Source: Endomychus coccineus
Lineage: Eukaryota; Arthropoda; Insecta; Coleoptera; Endomychidae
Length of the DNA stretch: 64,000 bases
NCBI GenBank assembly: GCA_958510875.1
Contig: OY294068.1
Location: 202,479,997 to 202,543,996, forward strand
Reading direction: 5' to 3'
Below are positions 12,082-23,591 of the stretch, piece after piece (position 1 is the first letter of the stretch; every line of letters starts with the position of its first letter). Below the pieces are notes generated by a model. That model was not told the DNA's origin. It did not search any database and saw only the letters and a program-made list of their open reading frames with translations. The position numbers and the translations under genes were made by a program.

Positions 12082-12335
12082 AACCCTTTCAACATTTCCT
12101 ACATGCGTCTTTATAATGTTAAGAGTATATTTTAGGAAGAATGCTCAAATGACAATATTTCTAATAAGATCCGACAACCATTCTCTATTACCTCATAAAT
12201 CTTTAACCACTGGTTCGAAAGTAGATATTTAGCATTATATGTTTTGGTTTCAATCGTATACAGACTTTGTTGATATGAATTCGTGTATTATAAAAAAATT
12301 GTTAAGCAGTAGATTCTCGATACATATACAATAAA

Positions 12336-12453
12336 GATTCTTGACCCAGGTATGAATTATTAACACTTATGTTTTATATAATATAAAACATAAGTGTTCA
12401 TGTAACCTATTTCCCGAGAATTTTATATATAATTCATACCTGGGTCAAGAATC
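12336..12453. repeat. Nested palindrome at the Penelope 3' end
   Basis: The outer arms are GATTCTTGACCCAGGTATGA and its complement. An inner hairpin has arms AACACTTATGTTTTATAT and complement. It resembles the inverted terminal-repeat hairpins elsewhere in the window, but without a ribozyme core. Confidence 0.7.
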
Positions 12454-12459
12454 ATTATT

Positions 12460-15400
12460 AATCCTTCTCATCTCTTTGTATAATTACAAAGGAACAATAA
12501 ATTTGAGGCAACAAATTAATTAATTAATTGTGTTTAATGTGATAATGCTTCAATTTAATCAACAGTAATCCCTCTCGTCGGAAATTCGATGTTAATTCAA
12601 CTTTGTGTTCGTAAAACAATTGTCACAGGTAAACCATGACCTTTTTTTACAGTTTAATTTGATTGACCGTATTTCGATTCATTGAATTGCAGATTAAATA
12701 CAAAAATACTTTGTCCTACTACCCCCTTGGAAAATTACCTTTACAACCGCTGAATTAGGATAGAAAACAGCACTTTTCCCTCCTAAGGAGATAAAATCTC
12801 TTGCGAGTTATTAAGTTTAGACTTTCCTACAGCCAGTTTTTCAAAAGCTATTACTCTTTCTCGTATCGTTCACGAGATTTAAACGACAGAAGATTTAGCG
12901 ATACGGACTTGGCAGTTTCTGAAATGTCTTGAGGAATATTATCCTCAGCTTCATATTCCATTTTCCATTGATAATTTTTACGATTGAAATAATTAAAATC
13001 CGTTGCAATACGTCAATCATTATCTTGTAAACAACGCCTTGGCAACGCTACTCTTTGTGATGTATTAACTGATTTCAAAAGTTATATTTTAACAGAAAAA
13101 AGAATACGAAGATTATTCTTGAAAATAGCATAAAGGTAGTAGGAAAAATTATATAGGTACATTCCTCCAGAGAGTAAAGTGTATTTCATCCCTTTGGATT
13201 TTATTCAAACCATCCGCAGGATATAAATCCCTTGGTATATAAATAACTATTACAGCAGGGAAGGCTCCGCGCGCCACAATAGCAAGGAATTCTACACCAC
13301 TGTTCTTTCTTCGTGTAGTTGAACTGTTACATAACCATAATAATGCTCGTTATCCTAAGCAGTGATAGATTACATCGGGCAAATGTATAATTTATTTTTA
13401 AAACAGTTCTATACATAAAGCCGATTGAAAAAATTCATATAATTTCATTTGATAATGACATCTTCGTGTGGGTTTGAACATAATTTATTTCGCATTAGAG
13501 GAGTAAAATATGCCAGATTAGGACTTTTTCTCATGCCATTGTTGGCGGGTAATTAAAAATAAATAAACTTTTTATCCGTTCGTCGACAAGTAATTGTACG
13601 TCTTAGAATTTGCATTGTTGCCTAAATACACAATCGGTCCGAGATTATATACACAACGTTTCCTGCCTTTTGCACGCCATATGGATACTCTGAAGCGGTT
13701 TTTAAGTAAAAAAAGCATAAAACCAGAATATGTACTGAAATATGTTCCTCCGATGCCGTTATAGCTTTTTGTATGCTATTGTATTGGTTTTCATTATATA
13801 TTTGAGAACGAACCGATCTTTACTGGTGATAATTCATGAATTTTATGGATTTCATCACAAATCTCGATATTACTTGGTTCGTTAACTGATCTATAGATAA
13901 CTAACTCCCCGCATCTCCTTTTGTTAGGACATTTTCCTTGTATCACTTGCTTATTTCAAATAGAACATCCTTTATATCATTACATTCACATTGAACAAGT
14001 CAGTAATACGCTCCGGACAATGATATATAAATTCTAGTACCTCGCTAAAACAATGAAACTACCACAATTAAAAATGGTATATTTTGTACTTGTGGATTGT
14101 AGGATAAGTTACGGTATATAGCTTACGGGGGACTCGCTTCCTCATACCTGGAAACGGTCAATTACTTATAAAAATTTTTCCTTAAAATAATTTTGAAAAA
14201 GGGCCGTACGTTTTCATCAGATGCTCTCTATAAATAAAGCAAAATACCCACGTCAGATATATTTCTATAAAATAGCACTGTATTATCAAAAAAACAAAAG
14301 TAAATTCATGCTAGTTTCCCATTTTCACGAAGCCAGGAATAAAACCAATAAAAAGTTTCGCAGTCGGCCAATATTCTTTGCGGCTTCATTTGTTTTATTT
14401 TTATGTATATACGTATTCATTATTTTCTACAATTGCACAAATAAACATTATTATTATTATTACATTTTAGAATTCTGTAAAAAAAGTATATTTGATGTGT
14501 TCTATACCTACCTTTCAGCCAGTAGTTTCTTCTTTTCTGAACATTTATCACTTACAAATTTTTTTTTCGTGTGACAATGTTCTATCACTAGATAAAAAAG
14601 GTTAATTATTACAACAAAATTCCAAAGTCTGGCAAGAGCAGTTCAGAGATCGAGTTCACTCACGCACATATAAATTTTTCATTAAAAAATGAGAAATGCG
14701 TGATCCACGATGTATCATGGAAATATTTTACTATTTATCTGTTGTTTGATTTTTCACATTCAGATTATCTGTTTGTTTTATTTTTGCCGTTGTTGACTCT
14801 TTTCTGAAATTTAAATAGAAATTCAAGAAACTTATTTAATTCATTCGCTGGTAATGTAGGTAACTATTCACTCTGAATGTTATAGAATTGGCAAATCTTC
14901 AATGGATTCTCTACACACCTTGTTATTTGTCCTATATATAAAATTGAAATTTGGTCAAAAGAGCAAATGATAGAAAATTAGCCTTCTGCTCACCTGATTT
15001 CAACAGATCTTATTATATAAAACGGGACATGCAGCTAGCTAAAATATTAATTTCTCTTTTAAAATATTATGCTACTCATGGGTATATCAAATAATTGATT
15101 GTTGAAGTCATACATAATTTAATTCCTAGATCTAAAAAGATCCAATTTAAATATTGCCAACATAGTTCAAAAATTCTGAACATGCTCAGTGTGATAGGCC
15201 AGATCCGCTCAATAAATATTATGTATAGAGAACATTTGAGATCCTTCAATTTACAGATTCCACTTTTGCCAATCATCTTTTAGAAAAGCATAATTTCGTG
15301 GTTATTAATAAAACAAAAATTTTACATCACTGTGCAAAATGTTTAAAATTAAATTTATTATGCACAGAAAATCTTCAAACATAAAAATTATCCTACAATT

Positions 15401-15950
15401 TCCTACTTAATGACCAAGTGGACCTAAGCCATTCTATCCTATTTAATATTGTTCATAATCCCATTCATTCGACCGAGGTATTCCCTAACAATGTAAATTA
15501 GTTCTTGTAATAATGAGTGAATTAGTAATATTGTAGTGTATTTAGCTTCTAATAGTATGTTGTATGACCTTTAATTTCCTTTACATTCATAAGTTACTGT
15601 GTTATCTTTTGAAATTGTCACGTTTCGTGATAAAATTAGTGGCAATATACACATATAAAAGTGTTTGTATATTTCCTTTATCAATGTAGGTACATATTTG
15701 CATGAAATGCAGCATAACATGCTATAGAAGACAAAGACAAAATTATTTTGTTCTGCAACTCATATAACTGATATTTTCGTGAAAAATTCTTTTAATTGTG
15801 ACTAATTTTGATAATTATAAAAACTAAAAAGCGTTTAATTATGTCTATTTTTAATAATCATAAACTCTATTAGTACAATTTTCAGGCATAATCTCTGGTA
15901 AAGATGTTCATATTTTAAGATATTTATACAAAAATAATTTATAGTAACAA
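12460..15950. other. AT-rich non-coding stretch
   Basis: Frames such as that at 14221-14574 (117 codons) are low-complexity Phe/Tyr/Lys runs with no recognisable domain. A TTA microsatellite near 14445 may be a retroelement tail. Nothing else is supported. Confidence 0.6.
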
Positions 15951-15957
15951 TTAATCT

Positions 15958-16656
15958 TCAAAGTTTGAATGGAAGATGCGGCCAATATTCGGGTTTAATT
16001 TTATCTAAACATCGTTCATAGTTTAATTGTAGGGCCGTCTCCATACCCATTATTTTCGGGGCATTTGTGCCATACAATATTTTCATTTCCTCTCTTCTTC
16101 TTTTACCTACCGGCTCTTTTGGAGGTAGGCGTACGTCAATCCCGCTTTGAGACAATTTCAGATCAGATTCGGTTAGTTCGGGTTCAAATGTTGGTTTTTC
16201 GCGACTCAATTCCTCGGAACATTCCTGCGTTTTATTATAATCGACATAAGTCTGAATTTGTTGTGCATACATATTTCGTAAATGTTGATGCAGCATACGA
16301 TTTTCGTATTCCAAACTAATGGCGCGGGATTTCCAATGTGCGACTTGTTCGTGTTTATGCCAATCAGCGACATCTGACGCCGGATTGCTGAAGTTCAAGC
16401 CTGGTGCCCAATCCATGTCGGTCAAATCTATTACTGTAACAGCTGAACACAATTCGTTGTCGTTCGCCTCCGTTCTTTTCCGATAACGTAACTGTTTCAT
16501 GCGTTTATAATAATTATTGCACTTACTTCTTTTACGTCGTTGTTTTCTACCTATGGTCCGACTAATTCTGTTATATTTTTTGGACGGTTTCTTCTTACTG
16601 TTTACTTGTTCGTGCAATAGTAACGGACAACTAACGTTTGATTCGTTCTCTTTCAT
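15958..16656 (-). CDS. Gemin8: Gem-associated protein 8 (Gemin8), SMN complex
   Basis: Gemin8 links SMN to Gemin6/7 in the complex that loads Sm proteins onto spliceosomal snRNAs. The single open exon encodes 232 residues. The N-terminal third is very basic (KKKPSKKYNR, RKQRRKRSK). The middle has WHKHEQVAHWKSRAISLEYE and MLHQHLRNMY, the Trp-rich and helical segment seen in insect homologues. The C-terminus is the family hallmark: RRREEMKILYG, KIMGMETALQL and a final PEYWPHLPFKL, matching human Gemin8 (AEMKRLYG...YWPVIPLKF). The length is close to the human protein (about 240). The ATG at 16656 is chosen because the frame closes upstream. Syx13 lies divergently 1.8 kb away. No polyadenylation signal was found just downstream. 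Confidence 0.85.
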   Translation of the reverse strand: MKENESNVSCPLLLHEQVNSKKKPSKKYNRISRTIGRKQRRKRSKCNNYYKRMKQLRYRKRTEANDNELCSAVTVIDLTDMDWAPGLNFSNPASDVADWHKHEQVAHWKSRAISLEYENRMLHQHLRNMYAQQIQTYVDYNKTQECSEELSREKPTFEPELTESDLKLSQSGIDVRLPPKEPVGKRRREEMKILYGTNAPKIMGMETALQLNYERCLDKIKPEYWPHLPFKL

Positions 16657-16659
16657 TTT

Positions 16660-18156
16660 AGTTTTCTGTTTAAGAAGTTACTGTAAGAGGGTGTTGGCAT
16701 CACCTGAAAGCATAGAGAAATATTAGTTTTGACCCCGACATATTTTATAAATAAGTCAAAGGTCCTTTCGAATTAAAAATTCTTATTTAAGTCAGATGGA
16801 AGTTATGGAATTAAGTTGCCCCTTTGTTACAGTTGTATCGATTGCAATAATAAGTTTATCATATGAATTTTATGAATATTACATTACAGTTTCTATATAT
16901 TAATAATCATAACCATGGAGTTATAATAAATGATATATTATATAACATAGTCTTGTGGTTTGGTGGTTACATCTAGATCATCATTATATTCATATATCAA
17001 TGGTTTCGCGTTTACGTAGTACATTTCGAATATTATCATTATATTGCTTATTCCTTTTTGGGTTTCCAAGCGTCAATTTGTAGGTCTGAGGCTAGTAAAA
17101 GTAAAAACGTGCTTCAGTTGATATGAACTAGTTTTCAAACGTCTAGTAATATAACAAAAATATAACCTTTAAAAACCCCAAACCAATAAATTGCCAATTG
17201 GAAAGGGAATATAATGATATTCTAGAAAATGGAAAAAGATGTATAACCATAATTTGAAACCTCGAGGTTGCTTCTTGGATACTCAAAAAGCAATAATAAT
17301 ACTGTTCTAGAAAATCAAACTAAAAAAATTAGGCCCGGATGTTCGCCTTATATTCGGATGAATATGAAAATAATTTATTACCGATTATCGGACGAATATA
17401 CTCTAACATAGGCCCTGGATATTCGTTCAAAAGTTATTACATACAATCGTGTGTAATGACTTAGAACATATAACCCGCCAAACATGCATTTGAAAAATAT
17501 ATTAAGAATATACACTTTGATAAAACATGTTCACAAGAACTAGGAAAATCAAACAACTTGTTTCGACTACAATGTAGCCTCTACAGGTACCTATTTATTT
17601 TACAGCACTATTTGAAGCATATTCTCGTGCCAGTGTCACACACCCCAAGAAACAAAGCAGCTCTGATTTACGGTACTTAATGTGAATATAATTTTTCAGT
17701 TTATTTGAAACTAACTGACTTTGCTTACACTTACAACTCTTTTCACACTCAATGTTTAGCTAATTTTATAGTTTCATGTAAATATAATCCCTAATATCAC
17801 TTTTATAATAACGTTGTTTTCACAAAAAACCTGGGACATTTCAATACAGTTATACATAAATATTCCTTGTATCTACCTTTCTACAATTTAAAATTTATTT
17901 TATTTTGAGATATGGATAATTAAATTCGAAGCGCAGTCTTACGAGAATTTTTAAAACAGACTTTCTTCGAAGAGTCGCCACCTGGCAGTCCCGAGTACTC
18001 TCGAGCACTCTGGTCTGCTTCACTATTTTTGGATCTCCCATTTCCATAGACGTATTATCCTTAGGGTAATAGGTCTTTGCCCATTTCCCTACTTATACCT
18101 CTTTTATTTATAATATCTATCGTGGTATTACTAAACTAATCTATGGAAATTGTAAA
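16660..18156. other. Intergenic region between Gemin8 and Syx13
   Basis: AT-rich DNA that should contain both divergent promoters. No reliable core element is identified. A CGGATGAATAT-type motif repeats loosely around 17340-17400. Confidence 0.5.
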
Positions 18157-18207
18157 ATCAAAATCACAGACCACCTACCTGGTGGTGTGTTGGTCTGTGA
18201 TCAAAAT
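18157..18207. repeat. 35-bp palindrome with 8-bp target duplication (P-type scar 1)
   Basis: A perfect 8-bp direct repeat, ATCAAAAT, lies at 18157-18164 and 18200-18207. It flanks a 35-bp residue that begins CACAGACCA and ends with the complement TGGTCTGTG. There is no coding capacity. See the findings for the excision-scar reading. Confidence 0.75.
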
Positions 18208-18225
18208 AATGCTCCATGATCCATG

Positions 18226-18278
18226 TTCATAATCATAGATAACTCTACTACCGAAGTAGAGTTATCTATGTTCATAAT
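18226..18278. repeat. 37-bp palindrome with 8-bp target duplication (P-type scar 2)
   Basis: A perfect direct repeat, TTCATAAT, lies at 18226-18233 and 18271-18278. It flanks a 37-bp residue with arms CATAGATAACTCTACT and exact complement around a 5-nt centre. Related tips occur at 21861 and 23650. It lies about 170 bp upstream of the Syx13 start codon. Confidence 0.8.
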
Positions 18279-18447
18279 TATAATACATGTCATAACATAC
18301 TACGGATCAACTGTCAATGGCAAGTATCTGGACTATATTTTACTTTAGAAAATATAAGAAATAGCCGACGTATTTAAACATTTTTAATATTCTAGATTCA
18401 AGAATAAAACATTGGCGCAAGGAAAAATATAATATTAATACGTGACA

Positions 18448-20484
18448 ATGAGTCGTCCCACAAATAACTATGGGACAATATCTACCCCTGAAGTTGCAAT
18501 TGTTAGTGCCAGAACTGAAGAATTTAATAGTCTTTGTGATGGTGTAGGAACGAATATTTATACCATAAATTCAAGTTGGAAGACGCTAGACAACGCGATC
18601 AAAAGTATTGGCACAAAGAAAGATAATCATGGGCTGAGAAATAAAATGTAAGAATATATATATTGTACTCTTGAAAATGTTTTCAAATCATCCACAATCA
18701 ATCAGTTTATTCGCTATTCACTTAAATGTTAAGCAATATCAATATTTTGAAAAATCATGTAAACTGCTACTAATCTAAGATACAAGTACTCAGCATAATA
18801 CAAGATTGAAAATGGCCTTTCCAGACATGTGACTCAATTGAGTACGAATCAAATTGCCTCCATAGCGAGTAAAGATATCAGAAAACTCAAATCTTTAATA
18901 GCCAAGGGAGATAAGCAGCAGCAATTGCAAGTGGAAAAATTAGAAGAAAATTTCAAAGAAGCCATCAGTCGGTACTATACTTTACAAAAAGTAAGTGAGA
19001 ATTTAACATTAGTAAGTACATTCTTAAATATTATTACAATTTTAGGAAGTAGCAAGTAAGCAGAAAGCTCATTTGTTGGTATCAGTAAGTATCGAGAATG
19101 AAGATCAGGCACCGGAAGATGTAGATCAACAAAGACAGTTAGTTCTGTCTAGAGAATTAGCATTTGATCAGGAAATGTTGATTGAACGAGATACCAGAAT
19201 CAGACAAATTGAAGCGGATGTTCTGGATATCAATGAAATCATGCGAGAACTGGGATCTTTAGTACATGAACAAGGAGAAACTATAGGTACTGTTTTCTAA
19301 TTAAGGTTTTGCATAGAATCATTGCACCTGCATTATTGATTTATAAACAAGAATATTCTATCAGTATTTTTCTTAAGACCACAAAGTACTTCAGTATCAA
19401 ATCAAATATGTATTATGAGGGAAGTATCACAACATACATTCAAAATCTTAAAATCATTGGTCAAAGATGTTGTACCTTTTTAGCACCCATAATGTACCTG
19501 CTGAAATAAACCACTCAAGAACTTTATCAAACTTTAAAAGAAAACTAGAATCATACATCTTTAGTGTAAATTCAAAAACTGTCCATTATTAAATTGATAA
19601 GTCAAAGAAATTTAAAAATTAAGGATCATTAATAACCTATTTTTAAAATTAGTGTATACTGACATATATTATTTAGATAATGAGGATATTAAAAAACCAT
19701 GTGCAGGTGAAGGCCTTTGTGGTTTATTTCTGAAACTAATTTTTTATTTTTCTTTAAGATAAAATGGATTTAATGTGACAATTAAATTATATATTTATTA
19801 TATTTTTAGAGAAAATAATCATTATTCTTATTGATATGATTTTTATTCTTAATGTTTTGTAACAAAAGTTAAGTGTCTGAAATAAGTTATTATTTAGTGT
19901 AATCTAACTACATGACTAATAAGGAGCTAAACTTAGTTTCACAAACTGATTTTTCATGACTTTAATGTTTACAGGCATTATTTTATCAATTGTTGAACCA
20001 AAATAACAAATGTGCTTTAGATGAGAAATAATCACCCTTATCCACTAAAAGTACCATTAAATTACTTGAGGAACTTTCAGCTACCAAGTAGTCATCATCA
20101 GAGTGAAATGTTTACTCTGATGAAGGCTACTTGATAGCCAAAAGGTCCTCAGTACTTCAAGAGTGTTTTTAGTGGATAAGGGTGAATATTTCTTATTTAT
20201 AGTGCATCCAGAGTGTGCACCCTTTTATAGTTTATTAAGAAATATGCTGAAATATTAATTTTAGATAGAAATAAAATATATCTTGAATGCCTGTATTTGT
20301 TCTAGATACCATTGAAAATAGCATCGATCATGCCGTGGGCAACATTGAAGAAGGTACAGAACAACTTATTAAGGCATCTCAATATCAAAATAGTCGTAGA
20401 TGCAAGTTATTATATTTGGTTCTTATTGGAGTTGCCATCCTTGCCATTATATTGGCCATTGTATTGACACAAGTTAAGTTCTAA
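18448..20484 (+). CDS. Syx13: Syntaxin 13-like endosomal Qa-SNARE, four exons
   Basis: Exons 18448-18647, 18825-18990, 19046-19286 and 20306-20484 join in phase to 261 codons with GT/AG introns. The product is a tail-anchored Qa-SNARE of the syntaxin 7/12/13 group, which drives endosomal fusion. Visible domains are an N-terminal Habc-type helical region (about residues 20-130), then the SNARE helix (about 164-225) with IRQIEADVLDINEI and LVHEQGETIDTIENSID, the Gln of HEQG being the zero-layer residue. A hydrophobic anchor (about 236-257) and the short end TQVKF follow. The N-terminus NNYGT resembles fly Syx13 more than Syx7. The first ATG is taken; an in-frame GTG lies two codons earlier. Intron 3 (1.0 kb) holds a Penelope-derived inverted repeat. 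The 3' end converges with eIF3k. Confidence 0.9.
20022..20205. repeat. Inverted Penelope terminal repeats (family 2) in Syx13 intron 3
   Basis: Two copies of the family 2 terminal repeat face each other. The left is on the minus strand (ribozyme-like CTGATGA at 20095-20101) and the right on the plus strand (CTGATGA at 20116-20122). Each runs through the TCCTCAGTACTT and AGTGGATAAGGGTGA blocks to a TATTTCTTATTTATAGTG-like end (shortened on the left). The right copy has AAAA where the core needs GAAA, and the left copy has a weakened helix II. Neither looks catalytic. Confidence 0.75.
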
Positions 20485-20723
20485 AAGTAGTATTATTTTG
20501 TACAGTATAAATAAGACTACACTATTAATTATTGTGCCCATTCCCATATTGTATATTAACCGTATTTTAAACTTTTTACTACATATTTAAGGTTATCGAA
20601 TATTATTGTATATTATTTTTATAGTTTCTACAATATAATTATTTATATTTGAGAAGTTTCATTTATTGTTTAAAAAGAAGGAAAGTTTGGTTAAATATAT
20701 AAAATACAGACTTTACAAAGTAC

Positions 20724-20729
20724 TTTATT
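20724..20729 (-). terminator. eIF3k polyadenylation signal
   Basis: AATAAA on the minus strand, about a dozen bases after the eIF3k stop codon. It lies in the 256-bp gap between the convergent Syx13 and eIF3k reading frames. Confidence 0.6.
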
Positions 20730-20740
20730 GCAAAATAAAA

Positions 20741-21746
20741 TCAACGACATGCCGCCATAATGGCTCCTACATTTTCAAAATCAATCTTTTCATTAATATT
20801 CTTCGTTTTGATATTTTCATCTTGATTTGCTATGAAGATGAGACTCGCGTTTTCTTTCCAACCATACTTTTTAACCCACAGATTCAATGTCGAGTCGTCT
20901 ACATCTCCTAATAACTGAGCTAAATTTGTCCTTTCGATAGTTTGATAGGTAATTCCAACAATGTGACATACAAATTTCCTGATTGAATCAAGGAAACCAG
21001 TTATTCGTTGTGTAAGTTCTGGCAATGTATGAATCCTGGTCCAAAACAACTGGAATTCACATTGTTCTAAAATATGAGCCAAATATATGATTTGGTTGAT
21101 CGATTCTTCTGCCAGCTGTAAAGTAGTTTGTAATAAATATCCTGTTTGAAAAATTATTGATTAACATACCTGCTTCTCATTCAAGAGGCATTTGCATAAA
21201 ATAAAGTCAGTATGTGGCAAATTTGTCAATGCCTTTAATAAAATTTGGCATGCGATGTCCTTATTGAAGCTGGTAGGGTTGAACTGATACAGCTTCAATA
21301 CTGCCAGGTTAGCTTCTAAATCGTAAGCATTTTCACGTGATTGAATTTCCACATACCTTTCCAATGTTGGCAAATTGTCGGGATTATACCTATAACAGTT
21401 CAATTACAAACATCTTGATATAAATAAGAAAAAATCACCCTTAACCAGTAAATAATATCAAAGCACTGAGGACCTTTCACCTATCAAGTATCCATCATCA
21501 GGTAAACACGTTAACTCTGATAATGGCTACTTGGTAGTCGAAAGGTCCTCAGTACTAACTAATAAATTGGTATTACCGGTATGCGAGTTCATTTTAACTG
21601 TATTTTTAGTGAATAAGTATACAGTTATAGTTTATTACAAACATCTTGTAGGTACGAGGTTAAGAATAATTCTGATAATTTGGGCCGTACCTCTCTATCC
21701 CCTTCAACATAGTAGCAACAGTTTGTTTCATAGCTTCTGCCATCAT
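20741..21746 (-). CDS. eIF3k: Translation initiation factor eIF3 subunit K, three exons
   Basis: eIF3k is a small non-core subunit of the eIF3 complex on the 40S ribosome, built of a HAM helical-repeat domain and a winged helix (PCI-like). Minus-strand exons 21746-21691, 21389-21170 and 21115-20741 join in phase to 216 codons (human about 218). Diagnostic stretches are [66 protein letters not shown] and [12 protein letters not shown], almost collinear with the human protein. Exon 1 is short ([18 protein letters not shown]) and its donor is GTACGG. Two adjacent ATGs (21746 and 21743) are both possible starts. Intron 1 holds a Penelope-derived inverted repeat. AATAAA follows closely after the stop. 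Confidence 0.93.
21420..21650. repeat. Inverted Penelope terminal repeats (family 2) in eIF3k intron 1
   Basis: Same arrangement as in Syx13 intron 3. A minus-strand copy has core CTGATGA at 21495-21501. A plus-strand copy at 21517-21523 reads CTGATAA, losing the essential G. Both keep the GAAAGGTCCTCAGT block. The plus copy is interrupted before its TATTTTTAGTGAATAAG end. Confidence 0.7.
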
Positions 21747-21852
21747 ACGACAACCCCTGCAAAATGTATTTTCTTATTTCTTTTCCTTCTTATTACAACA
21801 AGAAACACGCTTTTCGCTTCACTTGACCAATTGAGCACTAAACTGAATCAGA

Positions 21853-21897
21853 GATACTGACATAGAGTACTCTAGTAGAGTTATCTATTTATACTGA
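21853..21897. repeat. 29-bp palindrome with 8-bp target duplication (P-type scar 3)
   Basis: The residue 21861-21889 starts CATAGAGTACTCTA and ends TAGAGTTATCTAT. Flanks are GATACTGA (21853-21860) and TATACTGA (21890-21897), matching at 7 of 8. The tips match the family seen at 18234-18270. Confidence 0.6.
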
Positions 21898-21931
21898 ATG
21901 CAGAATGAATGACTAAATCATTATCTCTGAC

Positions 21932-22847
21932 CACGGTCGTACATACAGGTCTGGAACCTCTATGGTTGACATGAGTCTCTTACGCGTCGCCAAACTCGTA
22001 GTCCCTCGCTCATCCACCAGTTAGCGCTTCGATCACGAAGTGGTAAAACGATTTCTTCCCGCAATCGCACGCAGTATTACTAAGTATTCTGATTTGAGAG
22101 AGGAATAGAACTGTTACTCTTGTCAAAATGTATTACTCACCTTGAAAATAACTTCCCTTTTTTCGCACACATAAAAGACCTCGTTAAAACACATTCTTTC
22201 CGGAGTATGTTCTTATTATCTAAGGACAAAGGCTTTTTTTGGTAGTAATTTAAAAAGGAAATGTATGAAAATAATCGATCGCATATAAACATTTTCTTAA
22301 TTAAATTAGGATTACAATCAAAATACATGTATACTAGTTTAGTATGCTGTCTTTCATTATGTTTACAATATATACATTACACACTAAAACCTCCGATACT
22401 GTACACTCGACGGGTCCGAAAACCTGGGCTATGTTGACACTGCCGATTTTTCTCGTAACGCAATATTTACTATTCTGATTTGAGAGAGGAATATAACTGT
22501 TACTCTTGTCAAACTCGCCTTAAAAATAACTTCATAAAAGACCTCGTTAAAACGATTTCTATCCGGAATCGCAATTTTTTTTTGCATTTCCGCATCTTTC
22601 GGCACTTTAAAAACAGAAGTTTCTTGCTTCACACTTTTGTACCCCGTTTTGCAATTCGGCACAATGCACGATTTCGTAATTTTTTTCTAAAAACGCAGGT
22701 ATTCCTTGTGTTGACAAGTCAACTGACAGTTGTCAGAGAATACTCTTACGTGGCGTCTTTTGGTACTACGCCAAAGTCGACGCTTAGCGGACTCACTTCT
22801 CACATAGGAAACAGCCCCGAGTTTCCAGACCTGTATGTACGACCGTG
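21932..22847 (-). mobile_element. Non-autonomous P-superfamily element with 8-bp target duplication
   Basis: Terminal inverted repeats of about 25 bp begin CACGGTCGTACATACAGGTC. The flanks are a perfect 8-bp duplication, TCTCTGAC, at 21924-21931 and 22848-22855. Eight-base duplications and CA-starting ends suit the P superfamily, and the interior carries a THAP-domain fragment, the DNA-binding domain of P transposases. Internally, 22080-22205 and 22468-22565 are similar in sequence, a local duplication. There is no transposase catalytic core. It lies between the divergent eIF3k and CCT5 genes. Small CACGG-ended elements of other superfamilies remain possible. Confidence 0.75.
22429..22678 (-). 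pseudogene. THAP zinc-finger fragment (P-type transposase N-terminus)
   Basis: The minus-strand frame reads KSCIVPNCKTGYKS, then TSVFKVPKDAEMQKK and KIAIPDRNRFNEVF. The paired Cys (C-x4-C), the F-x-VPKD turn and the following basic segment are the THAP C2CH pattern. The conserved Trp after the Lys pair is absent and the Cys/His closing the finger is not found before the frame fails. It lies inside the 916-bp element at 21932-22847. Confidence 0.65.
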
Positions 22848-22859
22848 TCTCTGACTGAA

Positions 22860-23590
22860 TTACAGTTACACAGAACAACCACAAGTCTCTCTGACAATAC
22901 GTCATTTGCAGTGATTGGTCGTGTGGATACAACTCAGAGGGACCACACCCTGGCGCTGAATTAACATTTGATATACTGAGTTAAATGTTGATTTTGCACC
23001 AAAATAAGGCTAAATAATAGGACGCCCTAATTCTGCTGTTTTGGTTCACGCTTTTCGTTGCCAACTCTAAATATGATTCCACAGCGTAGAGAAATAACTG
23101 ATAATTGCTCAACCAATGTTGCATTTTCATGAAAATATAAGAATACATGAAGAAAAGTACGCAAGTACGAACTAATAACACATTTTATGCTTGACGTTTA
23201 TTAATTATTAATGCCTGAGACTAACCGATATGGTTAACTAATTTCACTCTTCATCGCAATTCACAAACAGAGAACTCATCTTTAGATGCAGACACTATAA
23301 ACTGTAGCTTAAAAACATACCAAACAAGTCTGAATATACTTAAAAAACTACTCAACAACTATATTCCCAAAAACACAACTAATAAACGGCTAACACAAAA
23401 CAAATAATTCACAGTCTTCGTTGGAAATAAATGTAAGCGAACGGTCAGGTGCTATCTCATGGGCTGTAAATTGGTACAACGGGTAAGGTCTCTATCTAAT
23501 GTGGCTACTGTTCTAGCCTTCTCTGATTACTTACTCTGTGATAATAGTTACCAACGATCTTGTAATCTATGGCCCTGACCTTCAGCCATC
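22860..23590. other. Intergenic DNA between the P-type element and scar 4
   Basis: No gene or repeat is supported. The next structures are the short palindromes at 23592 and 23640. Confidence 0.5.
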
Positions 23591-23591
23591 T

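Larger units (their letters stand above)
11428..12453 (+). mobile_element. Penelope-like element, 5'-truncated (family 1)
   Basis: The left end (11428-11550) is a reversed terminal repeat, with CTTGCCCAGGTATGAATTA and TTCTCGGGAAATAGGTCACA. The right end (12395-12453) is the same sequence in the opposite orientation. Between them lies a GIY-YIG endonuclease frame (11761-12081). Reversed terminal-repeat pieces at the 5' end and GIY-YIG at the 3' end of the ORF are the usual Penelope layout. The reverse transcriptase is missing. Confidence 0.75.

Noticed and set aside
14221..14574. 117-codon open frame
   Set aside because: Low-complexity Phe/Tyr/Lys composition in AT-rich DNA, a TTA microsatellite inside, no domain, no splice or promoter evidence.
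15958..16656. First thought: a HEXIM-like basic protein
   Set aside because: The basic N-terminus suggested it, but the C-terminal EMKILYG...EYWPHLPFKL pattern is Gemin8 and HEXIM motifs are absent.
22480..22854. 124-codon plus-strand frame
   Set aside because: Runs through the antisense of the THAP fragment and the P-element terminal repeat; it is an artefact of the element.
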